Part shown: positions 15,692 through 23,925 of the stretch, piece after piece
How the letters are laid out: each line of letters opens with the position of its first letter
Position numbering within the stretch: position 1 is the stretch's first letter
NCBI RefSeq assembly: GCF_000308375.1
Contig: NZ_BAFQ01000295.1
Span: 1 to 64,000 of the forward strand
DNA length: 64,000 bases
Direction: 5' to 3'
DNA from: Nocardia aobensis NBRC 100429
GTDB taxonomy: Bacteria > Actinomycetota > Actinomycetes > Mycobacteriales > Mycobacteriaceae
Made by a program: the position numbers and the translations under genes
The notes under the pieces: generated by a model
What the model was told of the DNA's origin: nothing
Databases searched by the model: none
The model's input: only the letters and a program-made list of their open reading frames with translations

Positions 15692-16266
15692 AACGCGCAC
15701 TACTACGGGGTGGACTGGGCCTCGCGTTCGCGGCCGCCATCGCGGCACCCGCCGCGGCCGACACGCCCGCCACTCTGCACATCGACGCCGCGACGGACCT
15801 GCGGGAGGGGCAGCGAGTCACGGTGGACGGCAGCGGTTTCCAGCCAGGCCTGGCGGCGGTTGCCGTGGGGCTGTGTAAACAGGGCTATACCAACGGGTTG
15901 AACGATTGCGATCTCGACGGCGGCGCCACCTTCGTCAATATCGCCTCCGACGGAACCTTTCCGACGCTCGTGCTCACTCTGCATCCGAAGTTCGAGAACA
16001 TCGACTGCCTGCGGCAGCAGTGCGTGATCGCGGCCGCGCCGCTGCCCGGTACCGAACCCGCCGGAGTCATCGCCGCCAATTCCGCCGTGACTCCCGTGGT
16101 TTTCGCGGGCTCGAGCCTTCCCCCGCCCGCGGCCGTGCCGGTGGCCGGCACGGTGGCGGCGGGCTCCACCGATACGCGCGGCCCGTCCGCGGTGCTGTGG
16201 TCGCTGACCGCGGCACTGCTGGTCGTCGTCGCCGCAATCGCCCTCGCCGACCGGCGGCGGCTCTAG
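15688..16266 (+). CDS. Exported neocarzinostatin-like protein 1, C-terminal membrane anchor
   Basis: A 192-residue protein with a signal peptide (MKRALLRGGLGLAFAAAIAAPAAA), an immunoglobulin-like neocarzinostatin-family domain (GQRVTVDGSGFQPGLAAVAVGLC, about residues 37-60, paired cysteines later), a Pro/Ala linker, and a C-terminal TM segment followed by ADRRRL. It is therefore probably displayed on the outer face of the membrane. The start is ATG 15688 with AAGGAG 7 nt upstream, overlapping the transporter stop. Neocarzinostatin apoproteins bind bulky aromatic ligands. Capture of a hydrophobic macrocycle fits the context but is inference. Confidence 0.75.
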   Translation: MKRALLRGGLGLAFAAAIAAPAAADTPATLHIDAATDLREGQRVTVDGSGFQPGLAAVAVGLCKQGYTNGLNDCDLDGGATFVNIASDGTFPTLVLTLHPKFENIDCLRQQCVIAAAPLPGTEPAGVIAANSAVTPVVFAGSSLPPPAAVPVAGTVAAGSTDTRGPSAVLWSLTAALLVVVAAIALADRRRL

Positions 16267-16284
16267 GAAATCCAGGAGGAGCAC

Positions 16285-16692
16285 ATGTTTCGAACCAGAA
16301 ACCTGGTGAGCGCGGTATTCGCGGGACTCACCGCTGTCGCGATGTTCGGTGGGGCGCCCGCCCAGGCGGCCACGGTCGCGGTGAGCCAGTCCGGTGGTGT
16401 CGCGGTCGGGCAGAGCGTCAGCGTCTCGGTGAGCGGGCTGGCACCTGATCTGGCCTCGGTCGCGGTCGGGCAGTGCACGACGAACATCTCCGGGCCCTCG
16501 GACTGCAATCTCGCCGGCTCGCTGCTGGGCACCGCCGACGCGCAGGGTAATTGGGACGCCGGCAGTATCACCCTGGTCGGCTCCGTCGGTGGCGTGGACT
16601 GCACGGCGCAGGCGGGCGCGTGCACGATCGCGGTCACCAGCCTGACCGACCCGACCAATATCCTCGCCTCGATTCCCCTCAGCTTCGGATGA
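16285..16692 (+). CDS. Secreted neocarzinostatin-like protein 2
   Basis: A 135-residue protein with a signal peptide ending near AQAA (about residue 29) and a single neocarzinostatin-type Ig fold. VGQCTTNISGPSDC has the 10-residue Cys-Cys spacing of the first disulfide of neocarzinostatin. VDCTAQAGAC is the probable second disulfide. There is no C-terminal anchor, so it is free or periplasmic-like. The start is ATG 16285 with AGGAGGAG upstream, 18 bp after the previous stop. It is highly similar to the next gene (QGNWDAG/QGAWQPG, TSLTDPTNILAS/TSLTDPGNILAS), indicating tandem duplication. Confidence 0.75.
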   Translation: MFRTRNLVSAVFAGLTAVAMFGGAPAQAATVAVSQSGGVAVGQSVSVSVSGLAPDLASVAVGQCTTNISGPSDCNLAGSLLGTADAQGNWDAGSITLVGSVGGVDCTAQAGACTIAVTSLTDPTNILASIPLSFG

Positions 16693-16702
16693 GGTCGACA
16701 CC

Positions 16703-17281
16703 ATGAGACGCAGCATCTTTCGCAGCGCCGTCGGCGCGGCGGTGACGGCCGTCGCGCTGCTGGTGACGGCCCCGCTCGCCGCGGCCGCACCCACCCTGCA
16801 TCCCACGCCCACCGGCGATGTCACCGTCGGTGAGGTCGTCACCGTCGCCGTGGACGGACTGCCATCCAACCTGGCCCAGGTGGCGGTCGGCCAGTGTAAA
16901 CCGCAGGTGGTCGCGCCCACCGACTGCAATCTCGGCGCCTCCCTGCTCGGCTCCGCCGACGCGCAGGGGGCCTGGCAGCCCGGAATGCGCGGCAACACCA
17001 TCACGCTGACCGCGTCGGTCGGTGCGGTGGACTGCACCTCGGCGCCCGGCGCCTGCACCCTGGCCGTCACCAGCCTCACCGACCCCGGCAATATCCTCGC
17101 CTCGGTGCCGCTGACGTTCACCCACGCCCCGGCGGTCGCCACGACGGCACCGAAAGCTGCTGCGGCGGACAGTGATTCATCCGACTCGCACACGACGGCG
17201 ATCGTCGTCGCGATCGTGGTGGTCGTGGTCGTCGTGCTCGCGGTGGCCGGATTGCTGGTGCGGCGACGACGTCGAACCTGA
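16703..17281 (+). CDS. Exported neocarzinostatin-like protein 3, C-terminal membrane anchor
   Basis: A 192-residue protein with a signal peptide (MRRSIFRSAVGAAVTAVALLVTAPLAAAA) and a neocarzinostatin-type domain (VGQCKPQVVAPTDC, VDCTSAPGAC). A Ser/Asp-rich linker, a Val-rich TM segment and a basic tail RRRRRT form a type I anchor. It is a paralogue of the 135-residue protein before it. The start is ATG 16703 with a weak GAGG site 10 bp after the previous stop. It is the last gene of the four-gene plus-strand unit, which ends in a 40-bp palindromic terminator. Surface ligand binding is inferred from the fold and topology. Confidence 0.75.
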   Translation: MRRSIFRSAVGAAVTAVALLVTAPLAAAAPTLHPTPTGDVTVGEVVTVAVDGLPSNLAQVAVGQCKPQVVAPTDCNLGASLLGSADAQGAWQPGMRGNTITLTASVGAVDCTSAPGACTLAVTSLTDPGNILASVPLTFTHAPAVATTAPKAAAADSDSSDSHTTAIVVAIVVVVVVVLAVAGLLVRRRRRT

Positions 17282-17288
17282 CCTCGGC

Positions 17289-17328
17289 GTGTTCGTCCCT
17301 GTGCGGATATCCGTACAGGGACGAACAC
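17289..17328. terminator. 40-bp near-perfect palindrome, bidirectional terminator
   Basis: Outer arms GTGTTCGTCCCTGT (17289-17302) and ACAGGGACGAACAC (17315-17328), with an inner palindrome CGGATATCCG (17304-17313). The only imperfection is G17303 against T17314, a wobble pair in RNA. It sits between two convergent operons. Confidence 0.8.
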
Positions 17329-17337
17329 GTGTGCCGA

Positions 17338-18744
17338 TCAGGGCGGGTAGGCGCGAGCGGACAGCCCCGCACCGCCGGCGCGGAACGCTGCGGGCAGGTG
17401 GGTGACGGTGGTCTGCACGTATTCGCGCAGTCCCTCATCGCCGTATTCCCGGCCGTATCCGCTGCGTTTGGTCCCGCCGAACGGGGCACGCAGTGACATT
17501 CCGGTGCGGTTGTGGGTGTTGACGAAGGTGAAGCCGGCTTCCAGTCGCGCGGCGAAGTCGAAGGCGCGCTCCTCGTCGGCCGACCACACCGACGCCGCGA
17601 GCCCGAGCGCGGAATCGTTGGCGCGAGCCCGGACTTCGTCCTGCGTGCGGTAGGTGAGCAGCGGTACCGCGGGCCCGAACTGTTCGGTGACCACGAGCGG
17701 CGCATCGTCGGGCAGATCCAGGACGAGCACGGGGTCGACGAAATAGCCCTCTCCCACCGGGCCTTTCGCCAGCGGGACGACGCGTCCACGGCTGCCCGCC
17801 TCCGCGATCAGTGCTCGAAGTCGTTCCGCGGCGGCGCGCGTCACCACCGGGCCCATGGTGACATCCTCGTCGACCGGATCGCCGACCCGCAGAATCCGCT
17901 GGGCCGCAGCGGTATACGCCGCCAGGAACTCCGCCGCGCGGTGTTCGGGCACATAGAGCCGTTTGGCGGCCATGCATACCTGTCCGGAGGTGGCGAAGGA
18001 GGCAAGCACCAGGCGTTCGTAGTCGTCCGGAGAGAGCGCGAAATCATCGAGGAAGACCGCCGGATCGTTGCCGCCGAGTTCGAGCACCACCGGCGTCAGC
18101 GCTTCCCCCGCCGCGGCGGCGATGCTGCGCCCGGCGCTCTCGCCGCCGGTGAAGGCGACCTTCCCGACCGCGGGATGGGCGATCAGCGTCCGCACCACCT
18201 CCGGCCCGCCGTGCACCACGGTGGTCTCCGGCAGCGCCTCGGCGACCGCCGACACCGCGAGCGGCGCCAGCGGTGAGGGCTTGAGCACCACCGTATTTCC
18301 GGCGGCCAAGGCGGGACCGAGTTTCACCATCGCCAGAATGATGGGAGCGTTCCACGGTGTGATAGCGGCGATCACACCGAACGGGCGCGGCGTGATCCGC
18401 AACCGCCCTTGGGCGTCATCGATCTCGGTGTCGGCGAAGATCACCGGGGCCCGATCGCAGAGCCAGCGCAGATAGGTGACGGCGAAACCGATTTCGCCCC
18501 GGCAGTCGGCGATGGGCTTGCCGGACTCCCGGGCGAGCAGCAGCGCCAGCGCCTCCCGGTCCGCCGCGATGCGGTCGGCGGCGGTGCGGAGTCGGGCCAG
18601 CCGTTCGTCCAACGGCCGCCGCGACCAGTCCCGAAAACTCCGTTCCGCGTGCCGCACGAGCGCATCCACCTGTTCCGGTGCGGTGACCCGGACCGAGCCG
18701 ACGATCTCGGCCGGACGGGCCGGATTCTCGCGCTCGATCCTCAC
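17338..18744 (-). CDS. NAD(P)-dependent aldehyde dehydrogenase 1
   Basis: A 468-residue ALDH-superfamily enzyme. GVIAAITPWNAP begins the cofactor domain, FTGGESAGRSI is the NAD-binding turn, VLELGGNDP carries the general base Glu, and SGQVCMAAKR carries the catalytic Cys. FGGTKRSGYGREYG is the C-terminal signature. It starts at GTG 18744, which overlaps the stop of the monooxygenase (GTGA); the 643-codon open frame to 19269 is rejected. It is the last gene of the 23015-17338 operon and ends at the palindromic terminator. It probably oxidises an aldehyde formed by the monooxygenases upstream. Confidence 0.85.
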   Translation of the reverse strand: MRIERENPARPAEIVGSVRVTAPEQVDALVRHAERSFRDWSRRPLDERLARLRTAADRIAADREALALLLARESGKPIADCRGEIGFAVTYLRWLCDRAPVIFADTEIDDAQGRLRITPRPFGVIAAITPWNAPIILAMVKLGPALAAGNTVVLKPSPLAPLAVSAVAEALPETTVVHGGPEVVRTLIAHPAVGKVAFTGGESAGRSIAAAAGEALTPVVLELGGNDPAVFLDDFALSPDDYERLVLASFATSGQVCMAAKRLYVPEHRAAEFLAAYTAAAQRILRVGDPVDEDVTMGPVVTRAAAERLRALIAEAGSRGRVVPLAKGPVGEGYFVDPVLVLDLPDDAPLVVTEQFGPAVPLLTYRTQDEVRARANDSALGLAASVWSADEERAFDFAARLEAGFTFVNTHNRTGMSLRAPFGGTKRSGYGREYGDEGLREYVQTTVTHLPAAFRAGGAGLSARAYPP

Positions 18745-19883
18745 GCCGTCGACTCCAGGCTGTCCATCAGGCAGGCGCGGCGCAGATAGGCGCGGGCCGC
18801 GGCGGGATCGGCAGCCAACTCCCGCAGACCACGGCGGTATTCGGCCTCGTGGGTGCGCAAGCGCGTCCAGTTGGCCCGGCTCGTGCGCTGCACATGGTCG
18901 ACCGCCACCCTCCGGCGCTGCCGGACCGCCTGCTCCAGCACCTCGTCGGGAGCGCCCGCCAGCACGTCGGCGAGAGCGGACCCCATCCACACCGCGTCGT
19001 GAATGCCGCTGTTCATCCCCAGCCCACCGAGCGGATTGTTCACGTGCGCGGCATCGCCCATCAACAACACCCGGCCATAGCGGAACCGTGGCGCGACCCG
19101 CTCGTGCACGTGATACAGCGAGGCATGCGCGATCCGCCACGGCCGGCCGAGGTCGGCTACCCGCGCCAAACGTTCGGGCAGACGGCGCAATTCGAGATCG
19201 TCGGCGGTATCCGCGGGCGTCGGCAGCAGCACCCGCCAGTGGTCGGGGGTGCGCAGCAGCACCAGCCACTCGTCGGGGTCGAACACGTAGTTGATCGGGG
19301 CGATACCCGGCAGCGCCGCGTCGAGCTGTTCGTCGACCGAGGCGACCAGGAACCGCTCCGGATAGGTGCTGCCCTCGAACTCCGCGCCGACCCCACCCCG
19401 GACCGCCGAATGTGCCCCGTCCGCGCCGATCAGCCAGTCACATCGCACCGGCCCGCGCGAGGTGGACATCCGCACGCCGTGGGATCCCGTCTCGACGCCG
19501 TCGACGGTATGGCCGAACCGCACGCGCACCGAATCGGGTAGCGCGTCGAGCAGTATCGGGGTGAGTTTGCTCTGCTCACACTGCACCCGGTACGGGAAAT
19601 CGGTATCACCGGCCAGTACGCCGAGATCGAGGGTGGCCACCGGGTCGCCGCCACGCTCGCGGTACTGAAAGGTGCTCGCTACCAGTCCTTTTCCCAGCAG
19701 GGCGTCGACGACACCGAGATCGCGCAGCATTTCCAGCGTGGGCGGATGGAAGGTCGACGCGCGCGATTCACCCGCCAGTCCCGCACCCTGCTCGAGGACG
19801 GTGACCTCCACACCGCGCCGCGCCAGCACCAAGGCGGCGGTGAGCCCCACGGGCCCGGCCCCGGCGATCGCCACCGTGGTCAT
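18741..19883 (-). CDS. FAD-dependent PHBH-type monooxygenase
   Basis: A 380-residue flavoprotein monooxygenase. The N-terminal GAGPVGLTAALVLARRGVEV binds FAD, RASTFHPPTLEML is a substrate-domain entry, LIGADGAHSAVR is the conserved DG motif, and MGDAAHVNNPLGGLGMNSGI is the GD motif. The family hydroxylates aromatic or enolic rings. Start and stop both overlap neighbours (ATGA at 19880-19883, GTGA at 18741-18744). In this operon it could hydroxylate a pyrrole- or bilin-type intermediate, but the substrate is unknown. Confidence 0.85.
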   Translation of the reverse strand: MTTVAIAGAGPVGLTAALVLARRGVEVTVLEQGAGLAGESRASTFHPPTLEMLRDLGVVDALLGKGLVASTFQYRERGGDPVATLDLGVLAGDTDFPYRVQCEQSKLTPILLDALPDSVRVRFGHTVDGVETGSHGVRMSTSRGPVRCDWLIGADGAHSAVRGGVGAEFEGSTYPERFLVASVDEQLDAALPGIAPINYVFDPDEWLVLLRTPDHWRVLLPTPADTADDLELRRLPERLARVADLGRPWRIAHASLYHVHERVAPRFRYGRVLLMGDAAHVNNPLGGLGMNSGIHDAVWMGSALADVLAGAPDEVLEQAVRQRRRVAVDHVQRTSRANWTRLRTHEAEYRRGLRELAADPAAARAYLRRACLMDSLESTA

Positions 19884-21268
19884 GACGTGTGCAGGGCGAA
19901 GCGCCCCTCGACGCCGACGACCCGCGCGCCGGTGAAGAACTGCAAGGTCTCGGCCGTCCCCTCTTCGCCGAGTCCCGATATGCCCCAGGCGGGACGCGGG
20001 GTCATCGGATGCAGGCTCATGATCGAGGAGCCGTTCACCTTCACCTCACCGGCTCGGATCCGGCGCGCGACCGCGAGCGCGAATTCGGTGTCCGTTCCGC
20101 ATACATAGCCTTCCAGGCCGTAGGGCACGGCGTTCGCGATGTTCACCACGTCCTCGACGCGGTCGTAGGTGACGACCCCGGCGACCGGGCCGAAGATCTC
20201 CTCGTGCGAGTCGCCGTCCAGAAGTGCTGGGGCGCAATAACTTCCCGACTGCGGCAGCACCCCGTACACGTGGTGTTCGCTACCGTCCAGCGCGGCGCGG
20301 ATCGCGGCCACATGCCGTGAGTGCACGAGCGGGCCCAGATCGGTGCCGAGATCCAGTGGTGGACCGATGGACAGCGTCGCGAGCTGCTTACCGATGGCCT
20401 CTGTCAATTCCCCGGCGCGGTCCGCGGGCACGATCAGCCGCCCCAGCGCTCGGCACCATTGCCCGTTGAGGGTGGTGAGCAGTTCGGCGGCCATCCGCGC
20501 CGCGGTCTCGGTGTCGGCGTCGGGAAGGACGACCAGGGGATTGTTCCCGCCCAATTCCAGCTGGCACGGCCGCAACAGCGGCGCCGACGCGCCCGCCACA
20601 GCGCGCCCGCCCGCCACGCCACCGGTGAACGACACCGCCTTGATCCGGGCATCGGCGGTGAGCCGGGCGCCGGTGCCCGCATCGCCGTGCACCAGCTGGA
20701 ACATGCCGGCCGGCACCCGTTCGGCGATCGCCTCGGCCAGTATCACCGCACTGTAGGGCGCCAATTCGCTCACCTTCAGGATCACCGGGCAGCCGGCGGC
20801 GAGGGCGCCCGCGACCTTGTGCGCGGCCATCGGCGCGGGTGCGTTCCACGGCACCAGGCACAGCGCCGGACCCAGCGGCAGTCGATGCACCTCGACGCCG
20901 TCGCGATCCGCGCGCAGTGCGCCGCCCCGAATCTGCGCGGCGGCCAGGCGGAACGAACCGGCGACGATCGCCCCGAGCGGCCGGGTCTGCCGCAGCGGCA
21001 CCCCCGTCGCGAAGGCGTCCAGTTCGGCGATGCGTTCCAGACGTGGTTCGAGGTCGTCGGCGATCGCCTCGAGGGTTTCGGGCTCGATGCGTCCGGTGGC
21101 GTTGTCGGCCACCGCGAGTGCGCGCTCGAGCCGGTCGGCGGTGGTGGCGACGGTACGGCTCACAACCTGCCCGGTGGCCGGATCTTCCAGCGTCCCCTCG
21201 AGTTCCGTGCCGGGCATACTCCAGGTGTCGTCGATCAGATCGCGAATCGCGGGCAGGCGCACCGTCAT
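19880..21268 (-). CDS. NAD(P)-dependent aldehyde dehydrogenase 2
   Basis: A 462-residue ALDH. LCLVPWNAPAPMAAHKVAGALAAG is the cofactor/active-site entry, SFTGGVAGGR the NAD turn, QLELGGNNP the Glu motif, and GQWCRALGR the catalytic Cys. EEIFGPVAGVVTYD is typical of class enzymes. It is not closely similar to the ALDH at 17338, so the operon carries two different aldehyde oxidisers, which suggests two distinct aldehyde products. It is coupled to the flavoprotein upstream and the monooxygenase downstream by ATGA overlaps. Confidence 0.85.
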   Translation of the reverse strand: MTVRLPAIRDLIDDTWSMPGTELEGTLEDPATGQVVSRTVATTADRLERALAVADNATGRIEPETLEAIADDLEPRLERIAELDAFATGVPLRQTRPLGAIVAGSFRLAAAQIRGGALRADRDGVEVHRLPLGPALCLVPWNAPAPMAAHKVAGALAAGCPVILKVSELAPYSAVILAEAIAERVPAGMFQLVHGDAGTGARLTADARIKAVSFTGGVAGGRAVAGASAPLLRPCQLELGGNNPLVVLPDADTETAARMAAELLTTLNGQWCRALGRLIVPADRAGELTEAIGKQLATLSIGPPLDLGTDLGPLVHSRHVAAIRAALDGSEHHVYGVLPQSGSYCAPALLDGDSHEEIFGPVAGVVTYDRVEDVVNIANAVPYGLEGYVCGTDTEFALAVARRIRAGEVKVNGSSIMSLHPMTPRPAWGISGLGEEGTAETLQFFTGARVVGVEGRFALHTS

Positions 21269-22539
21269 TTCGCGGCCTCCGCCGGCGCGGTGGCGAACAG
21301 GTCGTTGGCGCGCGCGTCGGTGACGATGCGGGCCACCTCGAGGAGTCCGCGTTCGGCCGGGAAGGTCATGACCAGCCCCATGGCCAGATCGCGCAGTGCG
21401 CGGCCGGCGATACCGTTCATCGACGCCGCCGATGTCCCGCCCGCCTTCAGCGCGCCCAGTGCTACCTGGAAACAGGCCTCGGTGACCGCGCCCTTACCCA
21501 GGCGCCACTGCGCGAACACCTCCTGCTTCGGCTTGAACGGCACCTCCGCGGTCTCCACCGCGAGCTGATAGCGCAACCACAGGTACGCGGTCTCCAGCTG
21601 GCGGGTCATCTCACCGAACAACACCTGATGCACCGGTGAGGACGCGATCGGCTCGCCGGTATCGGCGAAAGTCTTCGTCGTTGTCGCCGTGAGGATTTCG
21701 TCATACACCCGCTGTGCGCATCCGGTGTAGACCGCGGCGATGGCGAGCTGATTGCCGACGAAACTGCCGCGGCTCATGGTCAGCATCTTGGTGAAGGCCC
21801 CCGGAACAGCGAGCGCTTCGTCGTCGGGGATGAACACGGTGTCGAGCCGGATGCCGTTGTTGGCGGTCGCGCGCATTCCCAGACCGTCCCACGGCGCCCG
21901 CACACTCACCCCGTCGGCGGCGCGTGGCACGAAGAAGGTGGCCAGACCCTCCGCGGTGTCGTAACCCTCCAGTTTCGCGGAGGTCAGATAGTAATCGGCG
22001 ACGCCGGTCGCGCAGCCGAAAGACTTCTCCCCGTGGAGAACCCATCCGCCGTCGACCTTCGTCGCGGTCGTCGCGATGGTGATGTTGGCGGACGAGGTCT
22101 TCACCGATTCGGAGGCGAAATTGGCCAGCCACACCCCGTCGGCCATCCGGGTGAGCACCTTCTCGGCGAAGGCGCGCACCACCGGAATCTCCGCCTCGTC
22201 GAACAATCCGGCGTCGATCGCCTCCAACGGCAGCAGCCCGCGCGAGGCGCTGGTGTTGTGGAAGAAGTAGGCCAGTGCCGTGGACGGGCAGGCGGTGCCC
22301 ATGGCGTAGGTGGCGGCGGCGAGATCGCGCAATGTGCCGCCGAGGCCGCCGAATTTCTCCGGAACCACCAGCCCCAGCAATCCGGCGTCGCGGAGCAGCG
22401 CGATATGCGAGACCGGGAAGGTGGCGGTGCGGTCGGCCTCCTCGGCCGCCGCACGCAGTGCCGGTAGCACCGATTCGACGCGACGGGCGCGTTCGCGCTC
22501 CGCGGCGGTCATCTGTTCGACGAGTCGTTCTCCGATCAT
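21265..22539 (-). CDS. Acyl-CoA dehydrogenase-fold flavoprotein, probable two-component monooxygenase
   Basis: A 424-residue protein with the acyl-CoA dehydrogenase fold: GLLGLVVPEKFGGLGG (N-terminal helical domain), KTSSANITIATTATKVDGGWVLHGEKSFG (middle beta domain) and FGEMTRQLETAYLWLRYQ (C-terminal helices). I do not see the usual catalytic Glu motif of true dehydrogenases. The gene directly follows a flavin reductase. Both points favour a class D monooxygenase (DszC/HpaB-like) using reduced FMN or FAD. The start is ATG 22539, overlapping the reductase stop (ATGA). A CoA-ester dehydrogenase role remains possible. Confidence 0.7.
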   Translation of the reverse strand: MIGERLVEQMTAAERERARRVESVLPALRAAAEEADRTATFPVSHIALLRDAGLLGLVVPEKFGGLGGTLRDLAAATYAMGTACPSTALAYFFHNTSASRGLLPLEAIDAGLFDEAEIPVVRAFAEKVLTRMADGVWLANFASESVKTSSANITIATTATKVDGGWVLHGEKSFGCATGVADYYLTSAKLEGYDTAEGLATFFVPRAADGVSVRAPWDGLGMRATANNGIRLDTVFIPDDEALAVPGAFTKMLTMSRGSFVGNQLAIAAVYTGCAQRVYDEILTATTTKTFADTGEPIASSPVHQVLFGEMTRQLETAYLWLRYQLAVETAEVPFKPKQEVFAQWRLGKGAVTEACFQVALGALKAGGTSAASMNGIAGRALRDLAMGLVMTFPAERGLLEVARIVTDARANDLFATAPAEAAK

Positions 22540-23015
22540 CGGGCAATCCCCTCGTGGTAGCAGCGGTCGTGGTAAATGAGCGGTGCGGCCGGGCGCGGCG
22601 TGGCCGCATCGTGGACCAGGCCCAGGATGATGGTGTGGTCGCCGGCCGGATAGCTTGCCGCGACAACGCAATCCACCCACGCGACCGCGTCGGCGAGCAC
22701 GGCCGCACCGGTGGTCGCGGTCTGCCAGCGTCCGGTCGCGAAGCGGTCACCGGACGCCGGGGCGGAGAATCGGCGGCCGATCTCCTCGTGATCGCTGCCG
22801 AGCATGTTGACCGCGAAAACGCCGCTGTCGTGGATCATCCGGCAGGTGGTGCCCTGCGAGGCCACACAGATCGAGACGAGCGGCGGATCGAGCGCCACAC
22901 TGGTGAAGGAACTGGCGGTCATGCCGTGTCGTCCACCGCCGGCGGCGGGGGTGGTGATCACCACGACCCCGCTCGCCCACTGTGCCAGCACCGTACGGAG
23001 ATACTGCGAATCCAT
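22536..23015 (-). CDS. Flavin reductase (FMN-binding split barrel)
   Basis: A 159-residue flavin reductase-like protein: WASGVVVITT, GMTASSFTSVALDPPLVSICVA (flavin-binding signature, about residues 31-52), FAVNMLG, and C-terminal PLIYHDRCYH. It would supply reduced flavin to the acyl-CoA-dehydrogenase-fold enzyme encoded immediately downstream. The start is ATG 23015 with GGAG 6 nt upstream; the longer frame to 23111 would run through operator 4. It is the first gene of the oxidation operon. Confidence 0.85.
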   Translation of the reverse strand: MDSQYLRTVLAQWASGVVVITTPAAGGGRHGMTASSFTSVALDPPLVSICVASQGTTCRMIHDSGVFAVNMLGSDHEEIGRRFSAPASGDRFATGRWQTATTGAAVLADAVAWVDCVVAASYPAGDHTIILGLVHDAATPRPAAPLIYHDRCYHEGIAR

Positions 23016-23024
23016 CTCTACTCC

Positions 23025-23041
23025 GTTTCGGTAGTGGAAAC
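23025..23041. promoter_or_regulatory. IclR-type operator candidate 4
   Basis: GTTTCGGTAGTGGAAAC, a perfect GTTTC-N7-GAAAC site directly upstream of the Shine-Dalgarno site of the flavin reductase gene. Confidence 0.65.
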
Positions 23042-23102
23042 GCTGTAACGCACAAGGTAACGCCATGGACCTGGTCGCGCAAGGGGAACGAATGGGGATG
23101 GT

Positions 23103-23119
23103 GTTTCCCATGGGGAAAT
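23103..23119. promoter_or_regulatory. IclR-type operator candidate 5 (near-perfect, autoregulatory)
   Basis: GTTTCCCATGGGGAAAT differs from the consensus in the last base only. It lies 20 bp upstream of the GTG of the IclR regulator gene, so autoregulation is likely. Confidence 0.55.
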
Positions 23120-23139
23120 CCGCCGCCTAGACTGGCTGG

Positions 23140-23925
23140 GTGACCGTTACCGAATCCGACAGTCAGAGCCGGTCCATCGCCGCGGTCGAACGCGCTATGG
23201 ACGTGCTGCTGCTCTTCGGCCGCAGCGGCCGGCCCGATCTCGGCGTCACCGAGATCGCCAACGAACTCGGCATCACCAAGGCCGCTGTCCACCGCATTCT
23301 CACCGCGCTGCGCAGCCGCGACCTGATCACGCTGGAGCCGACCACCCGCCGCTACGCGCTCGGGCATGCCGCGATGGCGCTGGGGCGGGCGTATCTGGCA
23401 CGCACCGATCTGCGGGTGGTGGCCGGTCCGGAGTTGCGGCGGCTGGCGACGCTGACGGGGGAGACCGCGACCCTGTCCATTCGGCGCGGTGACACGCGCA
23501 TGTACGTGGACCAGGTGGTGCCGGATCAGGAATTGCGAATGGAAGTGGCGCTGGGACAGCCGTATCCGTTGCATGCCGGCAGCTCCTCGAAGGTGATTCT
23601 GGCGCATCTGCGCAAGCAGGAGATCGACGACTATCTCGAACGGCACGAGTTGACCGCGCTCACCGACGCCACGGTGACTTCGCAGCGCAAACTGCGCGCC
23701 GAGCTGACCGCGATCCGCAAACGCGGCTACGCGGTATCGCTGGGGGAGCGGCAGGTCGGCGCGGCATCGATCGCCGCGCCGATTCTCGACCACGACGGCG
23801 GGGTGGTGGCGGCCATCAGTGTGTGCGGGCCACTGTCGCGCTTCGAGCCGCGCATGGACGAGTGCGTGCCGATGCTGCTCAAGGCATCCGGGGCGCTCTC
23901 GACCCAATTGGGCTATTCGGGTTAG
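23140..23925 (+). CDS. IclR family transcriptional regulator
   Basis: A 261-residue regulator. The N-terminal winged HTH (VERAMDVLLLFGRSG..., LGVTEIANELGITKAAVHRILTAL, about residues 12-55) is followed by the IclR effector domain (GSSSKVILAHLR, GYAVSLGERQVGAASIAAPI). It lies in the middle of the catabolic region, flanked by operators 4 and 5, and is the obvious candidate to bind the GTTTC-N7-GAAAC sites. The start is GTG 23140 without a clear ribosome site. It is convergent with the membrane protein gene, with stop codons overlapping by 3 bases. Confidence 0.9.
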   Translation: MTVTESDSQSRSIAAVERAMDVLLLFGRSGRPDLGVTEIANELGITKAAVHRILTALRSRDLITLEPTTRRYALGHAAMALGRAYLARTDLRVVAGPELRRLATLTGETATLSIRRGDTRMYVDQVVPDQELRMEVALGQPYPLHAGSSSKVILAHLRKQEIDDYLERHELTALTDATVTSQRKLRAELTAIRKRGYAVSLGERQVGAASIAAPILDHDGGVVAAISVCGPLSRFEPRMDECVPMLLKASGALSTQLGYSG

